NCBI GenBank assembly: GCA_944324425.1 | Contig: CALUWE010000007.1 | Span: forward strand, 1-64,000 | DNA length: 64,000 nucleotides | Source: Candidatus Gastranaerophilales bacterium | GTDB taxonomy: Bacteria; Cyanobacteriota; Vampirovibrionia; Gastranaerophilales; Gastranaerophilaceae | Direction: 5' to 3' | Part shown: in pieces, positions 26,820 through 37,011 of the stretch | Layout of the letters: each line of letters starts with the position of its first letter | How positions within the stretch are numbered: position 1 is the stretch's first letter | Program-made: the position numbers and the translations under genes | The notes under the pieces: model-generated | Databases searched by the model: none | Told to the model about the DNA's origin: nothing | What the model saw: the letters and a program-made list of their open reading frames with translations, nothing else

Positions 26820-27641
26820 ATGAACGATACTCCACTTCATATGTACCCAAAAGTTCCTCCGACAAAACAAAGGAACAGGGAAGAAAAATTCAGAGTTGCA
26901 AAAAATGTTCCTTTTTGGCACTTTATTGCAAATTTTGTTTTCCCCATAATGCTTAAAAGCCGCTTTTATGCTGCAATGTATAAGGGAAAAGAAAATTTAG
27001 AAAAGTGTGATAAAAGGTTTGCAACCATTTTATATGCCAACCACAACAATTGGTGGGACGGCATTTGGGGTTATTATCTTGTTCATATGATAATTAAAAA
27101 TAAGCGCTTCAGATTTATGATTGAAGAAATGAACAGGTTTCCATTGTTTCAATACATTGGCTGTTTTCCAATCAATAAAAAATCTGCTCAAAGTGCAATA
27201 AAAGCACTTAATTATGCAGTAACCACACTTGATACACCGGATACTGCATTTTTGTTGTTCCCTCAAGGAATTATAAGGCCGCCACATTTTAGACCCGAAA
27301 TTTTTCAATCAGGCCTTGCGTTTGTGGCGGAAAAAGCTGTTGAAAAATATGGCGGAATTAATTTGGTGCCAATTGCAAACAGCTTTATGTTTTTAAGACA
27401 AGATAGGCCCGAAGTTGTTTCTGAAATTGGCGAACCGATTGTTTTAACAACAAAAAGAACGGACAGAAAAGAATTTACACAAGAACTTCAGGAAAAATTT
27501 GAAAAATTCTTGGATAACCACGATAAACAAATAAGTTTAGGCAACTTTGAAGGCTACCACTACGCTTATAAACAAAAGCTTCATTGGTGGAGAGCAATTG
27601 AACAAAAATTAAAAAGTATCGGAATAAAAGAAGAAGAATGA
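26820..27641 (+). CDS. 1-acyl-glycerol-phosphate acyltransferase (PlsC-like)
   Basis: 273 residues. Motif I is NHNNWWDG (H-x4-D), the catalytic pair of glycerolipid acyltransferases; motif III is LFPQGIIRPP, the counterpart of FPEGTR. The FVFPIMLKSRF segment at about 38 may dip into the membrane. It would acylate a lysophospholipid or related acceptor. The WWDG and FPQG variants are typical of a non-canonical branch found in cyanobacteria-related genomes (from memory). It overlaps the ROK kinase gene by 4 bases, so the two are coupled. Confidence 0.85.
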   Translation: MNDTPLHMYPKVPPTKQRNREEKFRVAKNVPFWHFIANFVFPIMLKSRFYAAMYKGKENLEKCDKRFATILYANHNNWWDGIWGYYLVHMIIKNKRFRFMIEEMNRFPLFQYIGCFPINKKSAQSAIKALNYAVTTLDTPDTAFLLFPQGIIRPPHFRPEIFQSGLAFVAEKAVEKYGGINLVPIANSFMFLRQDRPEVVSEIGEPIVLTTKRTDRKEFTQELQEKFEKFLDNHDKQISLGNFEGYHYAYKQKLHWWRAIEQKLKSIGIKEEE

Positions 27642-28588
27642 AAGACTATTCAATAGGTATAGATTTAGGCGGAACAAAGATTTTGGCAGGGCTTGTCGAC
27701 ATTAAAACAGGCGAAGTCATTGAGGAAGTTAAAAATAAAACCAAAAAAATCCGCGGCAATAACCAAATTTTAGAAATTACAAAAGAGACAATATCAACTC
27801 TTCTTGAAAAAACAAGCATAAAAAAAGAAAATATAGAATCAATCGGTTTAGGGTTAGCAGGGCAAACGGACAGAAAAAACGGAATTTTAATTAATGCCGT
27901 TAATCTTGAATGTAAAAACTTGGATTTTAAAACCCCCTTGGAAGAAGAATTTAAGCTCCCCATATTTACGGGAAATGATGTTGAAGTTGCAACAATCGGC
28001 GAATTAAATTTTGGTGCAGGCAAAGGTTATCGTGATATTGTCTGCATTTTTATTGGAACCGGAATAGGTTCAGGCATTGTTAAAGACGGTAAAATGCACC
28101 TTGGGGCATCAGAAACGGCAGGTGAAATCGGCCATATTATTGTTGATTTAAACGGCAGAAGCTGTTCTTGCGGTGCAAACGGATGTTTGGAAGCCTATGC
28201 CTCAAGAACTGCAATTGAATCAAGAATTTTAGGCGCCGTTAAGAAAGGCAGAACATCCATTATAACAGACCTTGCAAAACAAGGCTCAATAAGCTCTAAA
28301 CACATTAAAAAAGCATTAGATGCCCATGATGAAGTTGTTACTCAATATGTTGTTGAAGCGATTGAATATTTATCAGGCGGCATTGCAAGTGTTATGAATT
28401 TTTATAACCCCGAATTAATAATTTTAGGCGGCGGACTTATTCAATCTGTTGATGAATTTTACTTAAATACAATTAAAAAGGCAAGAATGAAAGCACTTCC
28501 GATTCCATCCAAAAAAACGGAATTTAAAAAAGCGCTTTTAGGCGATTATTCAGGCGTTGTCGGCGCTTCGCTTTTATGTTTAAATTAA
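27638..28588 (+). CDS. ROK-family sugar kinase (probable glucokinase)
   Basis: 316 residues. The phosphate loop is DLGGTKILAGLVD. The ROK zinc motif C-x-C-G-x-x-G-C-x-E is intact (CSCGANGCLEAYAS), preceded by EIGHI with the zinc-binding His. No helix-turn-helix is present, so it is a kinase, not a NagC/Mlc-type repressor. Glucose or N-acetylhexosamine is the likely substrate. ATGA overlap with the acyltransferase and close spacing to mfd indicate an operon. Confidence 0.9.
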   Translation: MKDYSIGIDLGGTKILAGLVDIKTGEVIEEVKNKTKKIRGNNQILEITKETISTLLEKTSIKKENIESIGLGLAGQTDRKNGILINAVNLECKNLDFKTPLEEEFKLPIFTGNDVEVATIGELNFGAGKGYRDIVCIFIGTGIGSGIVKDGKMHLGASETAGEIGHIIVDLNGRSCSCGANGCLEAYASRTAIESRILGAVKKGRTSIITDLAKQGSISSKHIKKALDAHDEVVTQYVVEAIEYLSGGIASVMNFYNPELIILGGGLIQSVDEFYLNTIKKARMKALPIPSKKTEFKKALLGDYSGVVGASLLCLN

Positions 28589-28591
28589 AAA

Positions 28592-31500
28592 ATGGTTCAA
28601 AATATTTTTAATTTTAATATTCCGGATGTTGACCGCTTTATAAATTCAAAGTTTAAAGGGGCATTTTGTCTTTCGGGGCTTAATTCGCCTTTAAAATTGA
28701 TTTTATTAAACTATATTTTGAACGGAAATAAAAAAGTTCTTTTAATTACACCCGATGAGCAAGCAGCCCTTAAATATCAAAAAGATTACGAGAGTTTATT
28801 TAACAAAAAAGATTTTGTAAAAATTCTTCCCTATCAAGAAATAAGCCCATATTCGGTTTTAGATAAAAATTTTTACATCTATAAAGAGCAGTATGAAATT
28901 TTATCTAAAAAACCAAGCTTTGTAATTGCGCCTATAAAAGCGGTTTTGGAAAAGTTCCCTGAAAATAAATTTTATTTGGAAAATAAAATAATTTTAGAAA
29001 AAGACAAAGATTTTGATTATTCAAAATTAATTCAAACGCTTGTGGATTTTGGCTATAAAAGAACTTCAATGGCGCTTGATATCGGTGAATTTGCAGCAAG
29101 GGGCGATATTGTTGATATTTATACATTTTATAATCACCCTCTAAGAATTGAATTTTTCGGCGACACAATTGAAGATATAAGGTTTTTTAACCCCAATACC
29201 CAAAAAAGTTTTTCAAAAACGGAAGTAATTGAAATTCCGCCTTTGTATAAATTTATTTCAAACAAAAAAACAAATGAAACCTTTAAAAAGGAACTCATTC
29301 AAACAATAGAGCCTTTCAAAGATAACGAAACAATTCAAACTTTATTAAATGAAACAACGGAAAAAATTGACACAATGCCTTATTTTGAAGGGGTTGAATA
29401 TTACCTTAATTTTATTAATAAAAACCTTGTTTCAATTTTGGATTATTTTAAAGACTATATCTTAATTTTTGATGAATCAGCCCTGATTAATTCAAAAATT
29501 GTAAATTTAGACAGAGAATACAATGAAGAATATAAAAATAACCTTGAAAATTCGCTTTCCCTGCCCATTCAAGGCAAAAACCACATAGTTTCAAGCGACC
29601 TTAAAAAAGAAATTAAAAAGTTTAAAAAAATCGGCTTTGATAATTTTATAGAAGATGATTTTTTTGAAGATGAAGAAACTTTTTCAGATAAAGTTTTTGA
29701 TTTTAATTCTTCAATTCCTCCTTCATTTTCATCAAACGGCGAAAAATTTGCCCAATATCTTGAGCAAAACAAAGATAAAAAAATTATAATTTCAACAAAC
29801 TATAAAAACAGAATTGAAGAAATTTTATCCGAATTTGAAATTTTTAATGAAAACATTTCAATTTTGCCGCCCGTTTCTCATTCGGGGGGCGAGTTTGAAT
29901 TAAACGGAATAAAATATATCTTTCTAACCGATAAAGAGCTTTTTAACAAGCATTCAAAAGATATTACATCAAGAAAATATACCTATAACAAAGAATCCCC
30001 TGATTATATAGATTCCGTTAACGATATTCAAAACGGTGAATTTGTCGTTCATTATATCCATGGTATTGGCATATTCAGAGACTTAATTAAAAAAGATTTC
30101 TACGGCACAAAAAAAGATTATCTTGAAATTGAATTTGCATCTAAAGATAAACTTTTTATGCCGGCTGAACAAATTAACCTTTTAAAAAGGTACAGAGGAA
30201 CCGGTGTTAATCCAAAACTTTCCAAAATGGGGGGCGCTGCTTGGGAAAATATTAAATCAAAAGCTAAAAAAGAAGTTAAAGAAATTGCCTACGACCTGTT
30301 AAGACTTTATGCAAAAAGAAAACTTTCAAAAGGCATTGCGTTTGACCCCGATACAACTTGGCAATATGAAATGGAAGAAGCTTTTGAATTTACGGAAACA
30401 AAAGACCAAATGCAAGCAATTATTGATACCAAAACCGATATGGAAGAATTAAAGCCGATGGATAGGTTAATTTGCGCTGATGTCGGTTTTGGTAAAACAG
30501 AAGTTGCAACAAGGGCCATTTTTAAAGCCGTTATGTCAGGTTATCAAGCGGCAATGATAGCACCAACAACAATTTTAGCCCTTCAACACTACCAAACAAT
30601 AAAAGAAAGGTTTAAGCCTTTTTCTGTTAATGTTCAATTAATTTCAAGGTTTAAAACCTTAAAAGAAAGAAAAGAAACAAAAAAAGGCTTAAAAGAAGGA
30701 ACCGTAGATGTTGTAATCGGCACTCACGGGCTTTTATCGGATATTGAATATAAAAATTTGGGGCTTCTTGTAATAGATGAAGAACATAAATTCGGCGTAG
30801 CTCATAAAGAAAAATTTAAACAATACAAAGAAAACATTGATATTTTATCAATGTCTGCAACCCCCATTCCAAGAACCTTAAATATGGCGCTATCAGGGCT
30901 CAAGGATTTATCTTTAATTAATACTCCCCCCAAAAACAGGCTGCCTGTAAAAACATATGTCGGGAATTTTAACGAAGGCTACTTAAAAAATGCCATAAAC
31001 CATGAACTTCAAAGAGACGGGCAAGTATATTTCATTCATAACAGAGTAGAAGACATTGCACGCTTTGCAAAATATGTTCAAGACCTTGCCCCAAATGCAA
31101 GAGTTGCAATTGCCCATGGGAAAATGCAGGAAAAAGAGTTGGAAAAAATCATGTTCGATTTTTTAAATAAAGAATATGACATTTTAGTTTGCACAACCAT
31201 AGTAGAATCAGGGCTCGATATTCCAAACGTTAACACAATTATAATTAATGATTCAGATAGGTTCGGTTTAGCGCAACTTTACCAATTAAGAGGAAGAGTT
31301 GGAAGATCAGATAGGCAAGCTTATTGCTATTGTTTTTATAAAGAATCAAAAGAACTTAAAGAAGACGCCATAAAAAGGCTAAAAGCAATTAAAGATTTTA
31401 CATCCCTAGGCTCCGGCTATCAAATAGCAATGCGAGATATTGAAATAAGAGGGGTTGGAAATATATTTGGCGCTAAACAACACGGGCATATGGTAAATGT

Positions 31501-32077
31501 CGGGTTTGATACGTATTGTTCTTTGTTGGAAGAATCAATTGAAGAAATTAAACAAGAAAAAACCCCTGAAATAAAAAAAGAAAAATTTGAACCCTGTTTG
31601 GTTGATATTAAAACAAATGCGTATATTCCTGATGATTGGGTGGGTTCTGTTGAACAAAAAATGATTGAATATAAAAAACTGGCTGAAATTAAAACGTTAG
31701 ATGAGCTTGAAATTTCAATCGCAAGCTTTAAAGACAGGTTCTCTAAAATCCCCGAGCCTGTCAACAACCTATTCAAATTAATTAGATTAAGGCTTCTTGC
31801 AACGTCAATTCATATAACTCAAATTCAAGAAACAGAAAGCAATATCAGGCTATATACCCCATTTACAATACAAGAATGGAACATTTTAAGGTTAAAAACG
31901 GGGCTTAATATTACAAAATATTTTAGATGGACAAAACCCCAAAAAGCAGACGATAAGCTAAAAGGAATACTTTTAATGAAAACGGATTACCTTACGTTTG
32001 ATGAAATATTTAACATATTGGCGGATTTGTTTTATCATATCTCTAAGATAGTATTAGAATTTAAGAGAACAAATTAA
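28592..32077 (+). CDS. mfd: transcription-repair coupling factor Mfd
   Basis: 1161 residues, the expected length. The UvrB-like N-terminal part is followed by a CarD-like RNA-polymerase-interacting domain (about 470-540, GEFVVHYIHGIGIF), then the RecG-like helicase: Walker A DVGFGKTEVATRA (about 628), DEEH (about 728), and the TRG region GLAQLYQLRGRVGRS. It removes RNA polymerase stalled at DNA damage and recruits UvrA. No ribosome site is obvious; it begins 3 bases after the ROK gene. Confidence 0.97.
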   Translation: MVQNIFNFNIPDVDRFINSKFKGAFCLSGLNSPLKLILLNYILNGNKKVLLITPDEQAALKYQKDYESLFNKKDFVKILPYQEISPYSVLDKNFYIYKEQYEILSKKPSFVIAPIKAVLEKFPENKFYLENKIILEKDKDFDYSKLIQTLVDFGYKRTSMALDIGEFAARGDIVDIYTFYNHPLRIEFFGDTIEDIRFFNPNTQKSFSKTEVIEIPPLYKFISNKKTNETFKKELIQTIEPFKDNETIQTLLNETTEKIDTMPYFEGVEYYLNFINKNLVSILDYFKDYILIFDESALINSKIVNLDREYNEEYKNNLENSLSLPIQGKNHIVSSDLKKEIKKFKKIGFDNFIEDDFFEDEETFSDKVFDFNSSIPPSFSSNGEKFAQYLEQNKDKKIIISTNYKNRIEEILSEFEIFNENISILPPVSHSGGEFELNGIKYIFLTDKELFNKHSKDITSRKYTYNKESPDYIDSVNDIQNGEFVVHYIHGIGIFRDLIKKDFYGTKKDYLEIEFASKDKLFMPAEQINLLKRYRGTGVNPKLSKMGGAAWENIKSKAKKEVKEIAYDLLRLYAKRKLSKGIAFDPDTTWQYEMEEAFEFTETKDQMQAIIDTKTDMEELKPMDRLICADVGFGKTEVATRAIFKAVMSGYQAAMIAPTTILALQHYQTIKERFKPFSVNVQLISRFKTLKERKETKKGLKEGTVDVVIGTHGLLSDIEYKNLGLLVIDEEHKFGVAHKEKFKQYKENIDILSMSATPIPRTLNMALSGLKDLSLINTPPKNRLPVKTYVGNFNEGYLKNAINHELQRDGQVYFIHNRVEDIARFAKYVQDLAPNARVAIAHGKMQEKELEKIMFDFLNKEYDILVCTTIVESGLDIPNVNTIIINDSDRFGLAQLYQLRGRVGRSDRQAYCYCFYKESKELKEDAIKRLKAIKDFTSLGSGYQIAMRDIEIRGVGNIFGAKQHGHMVNVGFDTYCSLLEESIEEIKQEKTPEIKKEKFEPCLVDIKTNAYIPDDWVGSVEQKMIEYKKLAEIKTLDELEISIASFKDRFSKIPEPVNNLFKLIRLRLLATSIHITQIQETESNIRLYTPFTIQEWNILRLKTGLNITKYFRWTKPQKADDKLKGILLMKTDYLTFDEIFNILADLFYHISKIVLEFKRTN

Positions 32078-32089
32078 AAGGGGATAAAA

Positions 32090-33223
32090 ATGAAATTATC
32101 AAAAATTTTACTTGCATCGGCCCTTGTTGTGTTTGGTCTGACAGGCTGCGGACAAGACAAAACGGCAATTATTAAAGTAAATGATGAAGCTATTACAAAA
32201 GGCCAATATGAAGAAGCTTACAATCTTGAAACTTCTTCCCCCCAATATCAACAAGTTGCAAACTTTTTAGCCGATGAAAATTCAGTTATGAGTTTAATGC
32301 TCAAAGACAGAATTGTAAATGAACTTGTTTTAAAAACAATTATTAATCAGGAAGTTAAAAAGCGTGAAATTTCAGTTACAAAAGAAGAACTTGCGGCAAG
32401 AAAAGCTGAAATTATCGACAAATTGGGTTCAGAAGAAAAATTAAACGAACTTTTGAAAAGAAACGGCGTTTCCAACAAACAATTTGAAGAAGACCTTCAA
32501 AATGAAATCAAAATTGATAAGTTAATCGATTCAACGGGTTCAACAAAAGTATCTGATAATGAAGTCAAAGATTTCTATAACAAAAATAAACTTGCTTTTA
32601 ATTACCCTGAAAGAGTAAGGGCATCACATATTTTGATTGAAGTTAATCCCGCTCAAATTAAACAGGAAATTATAAGCCAAGATAAAAAAGGCGAATTAAC
32701 AAGCGAAGAAATTAACAAAAAAACGCAAGAAGTAATTGATTCAAAAATGAATTTTGCAAAAGAAGTAAGGGCAAAAGCGGCAAACAACCCCGAAAATTTT
32801 GCATCGCTTGCAAAACAATATTCAGACGATAAAGTTTCAGCCGAAAGAGGCGGAGATTTGGGCTTTTTTGCAAAAGAACAAATGGTTAAACCCTTCTCTG
32901 ATGCTGCATTTAAACTTAAACCGGGGACTGTTTCAGAAGTTGTTGTAACGGATTTCGGCAACCACATTATTTATGTAACGGATAAAGCGCAAGCAGGCGT
33001 TCAACCGTATGAAAAAATGAAAGACGAAATAAAAGCCTACTTAGAACAAAAGAAAAAAATTGATGTCTTGAAAAACCTTTTAGACGGTCTAAAAGCTTCT
33101 GCTAAAGTTGAATATGTAGATTCAAGCTTTGATCTCAACAATATTCAAAAACAAATTAAAGAAAAAGCAAAAGAACAACAGAAACTTGAAAGCAAAGCAA
33201 AAACCGAAGGAGCTAAAAAATAA
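32090..33223 (+). CDS. SurA/PrsA-type peptidyl-prolyl isomerase lipoprotein
   Basis: 377 residues. The signal ends in LTGCGQ, a lipobox, so the mature protein is lipid-anchored. A SurA-like N-terminal chaperone domain (about 25-175) is followed by one parvulin domain, RASHILIEV through HIIYVTDK (about 180-302), with an insert after the first strand, and a Lys/Glu-rich C-terminal helix. It would help fold exported or outer-membrane proteins. GGGGA precedes the ATG and a terminator follows. Confidence 0.9.
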   Translation: MKLSKILLASALVVFGLTGCGQDKTAIIKVNDEAITKGQYEEAYNLETSSPQYQQVANFLADENSVMSLMLKDRIVNELVLKTIINQEVKKREISVTKEELAARKAEIIDKLGSEEKLNELLKRNGVSNKQFEEDLQNEIKIDKLIDSTGSTKVSDNEVKDFYNKNKLAFNYPERVRASHILIEVNPAQIKQEIISQDKKGELTSEEINKKTQEVIDSKMNFAKEVRAKAANNPENFASLAKQYSDDKVSAERGGDLGFFAKEQMVKPFSDAAFKLKPGTVSEVVVTDFGNHIIYVTDKAQAGVQPYEKMKDEIKAYLEQKKKIDVLKNLLDGLKASAKVEYVDSSFDLNNIQKQIKEKAKEQQKLESKAKTEGAKK

Positions 33224-33244
33224 ACGGGCTTTAATTAAATTTTG

Positions 33245-33276
33245 AAAAGCCGCCTTGATTTTCGGGCGGCTTTTTT
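33245..33276 (+). terminator. rho-independent terminator after the isomerase gene
   Basis: AAAAGCCGCC (33245-33254) pairs with GGCGGCTTTT (33265-33274), loop of 10, then T residues. Confidence 0.9.
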
Positions 33277-33299
33277 AAGCCAAAAAGGAAACAAGAAAA

Positions 33300-33764
33300 A
33301 TGGAAAAATTTATCGAAAAAGAAAACCTTGAAAATTTTATTAAAAAAATAAAATCAGACAATAAGAAAATAGTTTTTACAAACGGCTGTTTTGATATTTT
33401 GCATGCGGGCCACGTCAGATATTTAAAAGAAAGCAAAAAATTCGGCGATATTTTAATTGTGGGTTTAAATTCAGATATTTCGGTCAAAAAATTAAAGGGT
33501 GAATCTCGCCCCATAAACCCCGAAATGGATAGAATTGAAGTTTTAGCGGGCTTAGAAGCCGTTAATTACATTGTTTTATTTGATGAAATTTCCCCTGTTT
33601 TGCTGTTAGAAAAAATACAGCCGGATATTTATACAAAAGGCGCAGATTATACGGTTGAAACATTGCCTGAGGCAAAAACCGTTTTAAGCTATGGCGGCAA
33701 AATTGAATTTATAAAACTTGTTGAAGGCAGGTCAACAACTAAAATTATCGACAAAATCAAATAA
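33300..33764 (+). CDS. rfaE2: heptose-1-phosphate adenylyltransferase (RfaE2/HldE C-terminal type)
   Basis: 154 residues, a stand-alone nucleotidyltransferase. TNGCFDILHAGHVRYL carries the HxGH motif, and KGADYTVETLPEA is typical of the heptose enzymes. It would make ADP-heptose for lipopolysaccharide inner core, fitting the lipid A genes downstream. The kinase half (RfaE1) is not fused and not nearby. AGGAAACAAG serves as ribosome site. Confidence 0.92.
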   Translation: MEKFIEKENLENFIKKIKSDNKKIVFTNGCFDILHAGHVRYLKESKKFGDILIVGLNSDISVKKLKGESRPINPEMDRIEVLAGLEAVNYIVLFDEISPVLLLEKIQPDIYTKGADYTVETLPEAKTVLSYGGKIEFIKLVEGRSTTKIIDKIK

Positions 33765-33776
33765 ATGTACTACAAT
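33748..33776 (+). promoter_or_regulatory. promoter of the lipid A operon
   Basis: TCGACA (33748-33753), 17 bases, TACAAT (33771-33776), about 40 bases before the lpxD start and overlapping the end of rfaE2. Confidence 0.55.
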
Positions 33777-33817
33777 AGATATACTAAAAAGATACACTGT
33801 GCAGGGAGGAAATAAAA

Positions 33818-34927
33818 GTGAGCAATAAGCAATTCAAACTTGAAGAATTGTCGGAGCTTGTTAAGGGTATTTTAACAAAAGTATCTGACGCTACAATAAA
33901 CAAAGTGGCGCCGCCTGTTTTGGCCGATGAAAATACGCTTGCATTGGCACTTGGCGAAAAAGAAATTGAAGATTTGGCAACAACAAAAGCAAAATGCGCG
34001 CTTGTTCCTTTGGGTGTTAATGTTCCGAATATTTCAACAATTGAAGTTGAAAGGCCGAGGTTAGCAATGATGACATTATTAAATGTTTTCTACGAAGCGC
34101 CGGATTCAACCGTTGGAATTCACCCCACAGCTGTTGTTCACCCTGAAGCAAAACTGGGTAAAAATGTTTGCATAGGCCCAAATGTTGTAATTTCAAGAGG
34201 AGCCGAAGTTGGCGACAATACAAAAATTTTAGCAAATGCTTACCTTGGAAAATTTGCAAAACTTGGCGCTGATTGCTTAATTCACCCCGGTGTTAATATT
34301 GGTGATTTTGTTGTTATTAAAAATAGATGTATATTACACCATGGCGCAAGCATTGGTGCAGACGGGTTCAGTTTTGTAACGGAAACTCCGGATAACATTG
34401 AAACCGCAAGAAAAGAAGGTGAAGTTAAAGGCGGTAAAGAAAACCAAAAAGTCTTTAAAATTCCATCGTTGGGTTCGGTTGTTATTGAAGATGATGTTGA
34501 AATTGGCGCAAATACGGCAATAGACAGGGGTACTATTGAAAATACAACAATAGGCGCTCAAACAAAAATAGATGACCTTGTTATGATTGGCCACAACTGC
34601 AGAATTGGAAAAGCCTGCATGATAGTTTCTCAAGTTGGTATCGCAGGCAGCTGCAATATAGGCGACAGAGTGGTTATTGCAGGTCAAGCAGGCTTAAAAG
34701 ATCATACTGATATTGGCGACGATTCAATTGTTTTGGCTCAAGCAGGCGTTACAAAATCATACCCTGCAAAAAGCGTTATTATGGGCGCACCTGCAGTTCC
34801 GAGAAAAGATTTCATCAAACGCATGAAATACTTGGCAGAAGCTGAGGTTATGGTTCAAAAATATAAAAAATACCAACACTTATTAGAAGACTATGAGAAA
34901 TTTTTAAATGAAGACGCTAAAATCTAA
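33818..34927 (+). CDS. lpxD: UDP-3-O-acyl-glucosamine N-acyltransferase
   Basis: 369 residues with a GTG start after GGGAGGA. An N-terminal uridine-binding region is followed by a left-handed beta helix of hexapeptide repeats (IGPNVVI, IGDFVVI and so on, about 100-325). The catalytic His lies in MIGHNCRIG (about 250). A C-terminal helix closes the trimer. It adds the second acyl chain in lipid A synthesis. It leads the lpxD-lpxC-fabZ-lpxA operon. Confidence 0.96.
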   Translation: MSNKQFKLEELSELVKGILTKVSDATINKVAPPVLADENTLALALGEKEIEDLATTKAKCALVPLGVNVPNISTIEVERPRLAMMTLLNVFYEAPDSTVGIHPTAVVHPEAKLGKNVCIGPNVVISRGAEVGDNTKILANAYLGKFAKLGADCLIHPGVNIGDFVVIKNRCILHHGASIGADGFSFVTETPDNIETARKEGEVKGGKENQKVFKIPSLGSVVIEDDVEIGANTAIDRGTIENTTIGAQTKIDDLVMIGHNCRIGKACMIVSQVGIAGSCNIGDRVVIAGQAGLKDHTDIGDDSIVLAQAGVTKSYPAKSVIMGAPAVPRKDFIKRMKYLAEAEVMVQKYKKYQHLLEDYEKFLNEDAKI

Positions 34928-35720
34928 AATAAAATTATCAGGCAACGGGTTGATGTCTAATATCCCGTCAACCTTTGAAATCCACCCTTCCGATAAAAAA
35001 GGGATAAGATTTCATATAAAAGACGGCATTATTGAAGCTAAAACGGAAAATGTTGTATCAACAGACCACTGCGTTGTTCTTGCAAACCTTCAAACGGGCG
35101 CAAAAATTGCTTTAGTTGAACATTTCATGGCAGCTTGTGCGATAACGGGAATTGATGCTTTGGATATTTTTGTTGAATCCGAAGGTTTCGAAACCCCGAT
35201 TTTTGACGGAAGTGCCAAAAAATGGGCGGAAGAATTCAATAAGGTTGGTTTTGTTGGCGAATCTGATGAAACTAAACCGCTTGAGGCCCCCGTTATTTTT
35301 CAGGCGGGAAAAAGCAGCATTGTTTTAATTCCAAGCGATAAAACAACAATAACATATTCTGTTAACTTTAATCATCCTGAATTAAAAAATAGGTGGGTAA
35401 CTTTAGACCCTGATAAAAACTTAACCGAAATTACGGAAGCAAGAACGTTTGGTTATCTTAAAGACCTTGAAACCTTCCAAAAAATGGGCTTTTCAAAAGG
35501 CGTTACAATTGAAAACACTGTCGGTTTAACAGATGATGGGTATACAACTGAATTAAGGTCTGAATTTGAACCCGTTAAGCATAAAATCCTTGATATTTTG
35601 GGGGATATTTATTTAACAGGGTTGAACCCGTTTAAATTAAAAGCCAACATTCTTGTAAAAGAGGCAGGCCATGGCTATCACGTTGAAATGGCAAAAATTC
35701 TTGAAAAACAGTATAAATAA
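34908..35720 (+). CDS. lpxC: UDP-3-O-acyl-N-acetylglucosamine deacetylase
   Basis: 270 residues, shorter than the usual ~300. Zinc-site motifs: VEHFMAA (His about 71), then [10 protein letters not shown] (His about 225, Asp about 229), and the catalytic His in EAGHGYH (about 257). The usual SGIGLHSG start is replaced by LSGNGLMSN, so the first loop is divergent. It catalyses the committed step of lipid A synthesis. It overlaps lpxD by 20 bases. Confidence 0.93.
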   Translation: MKTLKSKIKLSGNGLMSNIPSTFEIHPSDKKGIRFHIKDGIIEAKTENVVSTDHCVVLANLQTGAKIALVEHFMAACAITGIDALDIFVESEGFETPIFDGSAKKWAEEFNKVGFVGESDETKPLEAPVIFQAGKSSIVLIPSDKTTITYSVNFNHPELKNRWVTLDPDKNLTEITEARTFGYLKDLETFQKMGFSKGVTIENTVGLTDDGYTTELRSEFEPVKHKILDILGDIYLTGLNPFKLKANILVKEAGHGYHVEMAKILEKQYK

Positions 35721-35735
35721 TTAGAGGAGATAAAA

Positions 35736-36185
35736 ATGACCGAGGTTGCAGAAAAACCAATTTCGCTTGATATAATGAAAATTATGAACCTTATACCGCA
35801 CAGGTACCCTTTTTTGTTGGTTGATAGAATAGTTGAATGCATCCCAAACAAATATTCTAAAGGCTATAAAAATTTAACGGCAAATGAAATGTTTTTTAAC
35901 GGACATTTTCCGAATAACCCAATAATGCCGGGCGTCCTTCAAATTGAAGCGCTAGCCCAAACGGCAGCTCCAATTTTACTTACAATGGAACAATACAAAG
36001 GAAAACTTGCTTTATTTGCAGGGGTTGATAATGTAAGATTTAAAAATATCGTCCGCCCCGGAGATAGGTTTGATATGGAAGTTGAGTTGATTAAAGTTAA
36101 AGGGCCGATTGCAAAATGCCAAGGAAAAGGATATGTTGACGGCAAACTTTGTGTAGAAGCAGAAATCACGATAGCATTAAAATAG
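35736..36185 (+). CDS. fabZ: 3-hydroxyacyl-ACP dehydratase FabZ
   Basis: 149 residues, hot-dog fold. LIPHRYPFLLVDRI carries the catalytic His; GHFPNNPIMPGVLQIEALAQ the catalytic Glu. It dehydrates 3-hydroxyacyl-ACP and so controls how much of that precursor goes to lipid A or to fatty acids. It is a separate gene, not fused with lpxC as in some phyla. TAGAGGAGA precedes the start. Confidence 0.97.
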   Translation: MTEVAEKPISLDIMKIMNLIPHRYPFLLVDRIVECIPNKYSKGYKNLTANEMFFNGHFPNNPIMPGVLQIEALAQTAAPILLTMEQYKGKLALFAGVDNVRFKNIVRPGDRFDMEVELIKVKGPIAKCQGKGYVDGKLCVEAEITIALK

Positions 36186-36198
36186 GAAGAAGAAAATT

Positions 36199-37011
36199 AT
36201 GGCAATCCATAAAACAGCAATTATTGATGAAAGCGCAAAAATACCAGAAAGCGCTGTAATTGGCGCAAATGTTATAATCGGAAAAGATGTTGAAATTGGC
36301 GAAAATGTTATAATAGGCGATAATGCCCACATAGAATACGCTAAAATCGGTGATAATACAAAAATTTCACCGTTTGCATCAATTGGCGGCGAACCGCAAG
36401 ATTTAGGATATAAAGGCGAAAAAACAGGCGTTATAATCGGTAAGAATTGCTGGATTAGAGAATTTGCCACGGTAAATAGAGCTTCAGGCGAAGGTACATA
36501 TACAAAAATCGGCGATAAATGCTTAATTATGGCATATGCTCACGTTGCCCATAATTGCGTTTTAGAAAATGAAGTTATTATGGCAAACGCTGCAACAATA
36601 GGCGGCCATACCCATGTTGGTTTTGGTGCATGGCTTGGCGGTATGAGTGTTTATCATCAAAACGTTAGAGTTGGTGAAATGGCAATTGTATCCGGCGCTT
36701 CTGCCACAAGAATGGATATTCTCCCCTATTCAAAATCAGAAGGGCTTCCCGCAGTTGTTATGGGCGTGAACGCTATCGGCTTAAAAAGAAAAGGCGTTGA
36801 TAAAATTGCAAGAGATGCAATTCATAAGGCAATCAGAATTTTAAAAAGCCCTGAATATAACACAACTCAAGCACTTGATATTATTGAAAAAGAAGTTGAA
36901 AAAAATGAATATGTTAATAAATTAATCGAATTCATTAAAACTTCAAAAAGAGGTGTTTGCATTAAATCAAATAAAGAATTTCAGCATACAGAGGATAATT
37001 TTGAAGAATAA
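36199..37011 (+). CDS. lpxA: UDP-N-acetylglucosamine acyltransferase
   Basis: 270 residues. Hexapeptide repeats from residue 8; the catalytic His is in YAHVAHNCVLENEVIMAN (about 120). GGHTHVGFGAWLGG follows, and the C-terminal helical domain begins after GVNAIGLKRKG. It performs the first acylation of lipid A synthesis. GGAAGAAG ribosome site. It overlaps the aminopeptidase gene by 11 bases. Confidence 0.96.
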   Translation: MAIHKTAIIDESAKIPESAVIGANVIIGKDVEIGENVIIGDNAHIEYAKIGDNTKISPFASIGGEPQDLGYKGEKTGVIIGKNCWIREFATVNRASGEGTYTKIGDKCLIMAYAHVAHNCVLENEVIMANAATIGGHTHVGFGAWLGGMSVYHQNVRVGEMAIVSGASATRMDILPYSKSEGLPAVVMGVNAIGLKRKGVDKIARDAIHKAIRILKSPEYNTTQALDIIEKEVEKNEYVNKLIEFIKTSKRGVCIKSNKEFQHTEDNFEE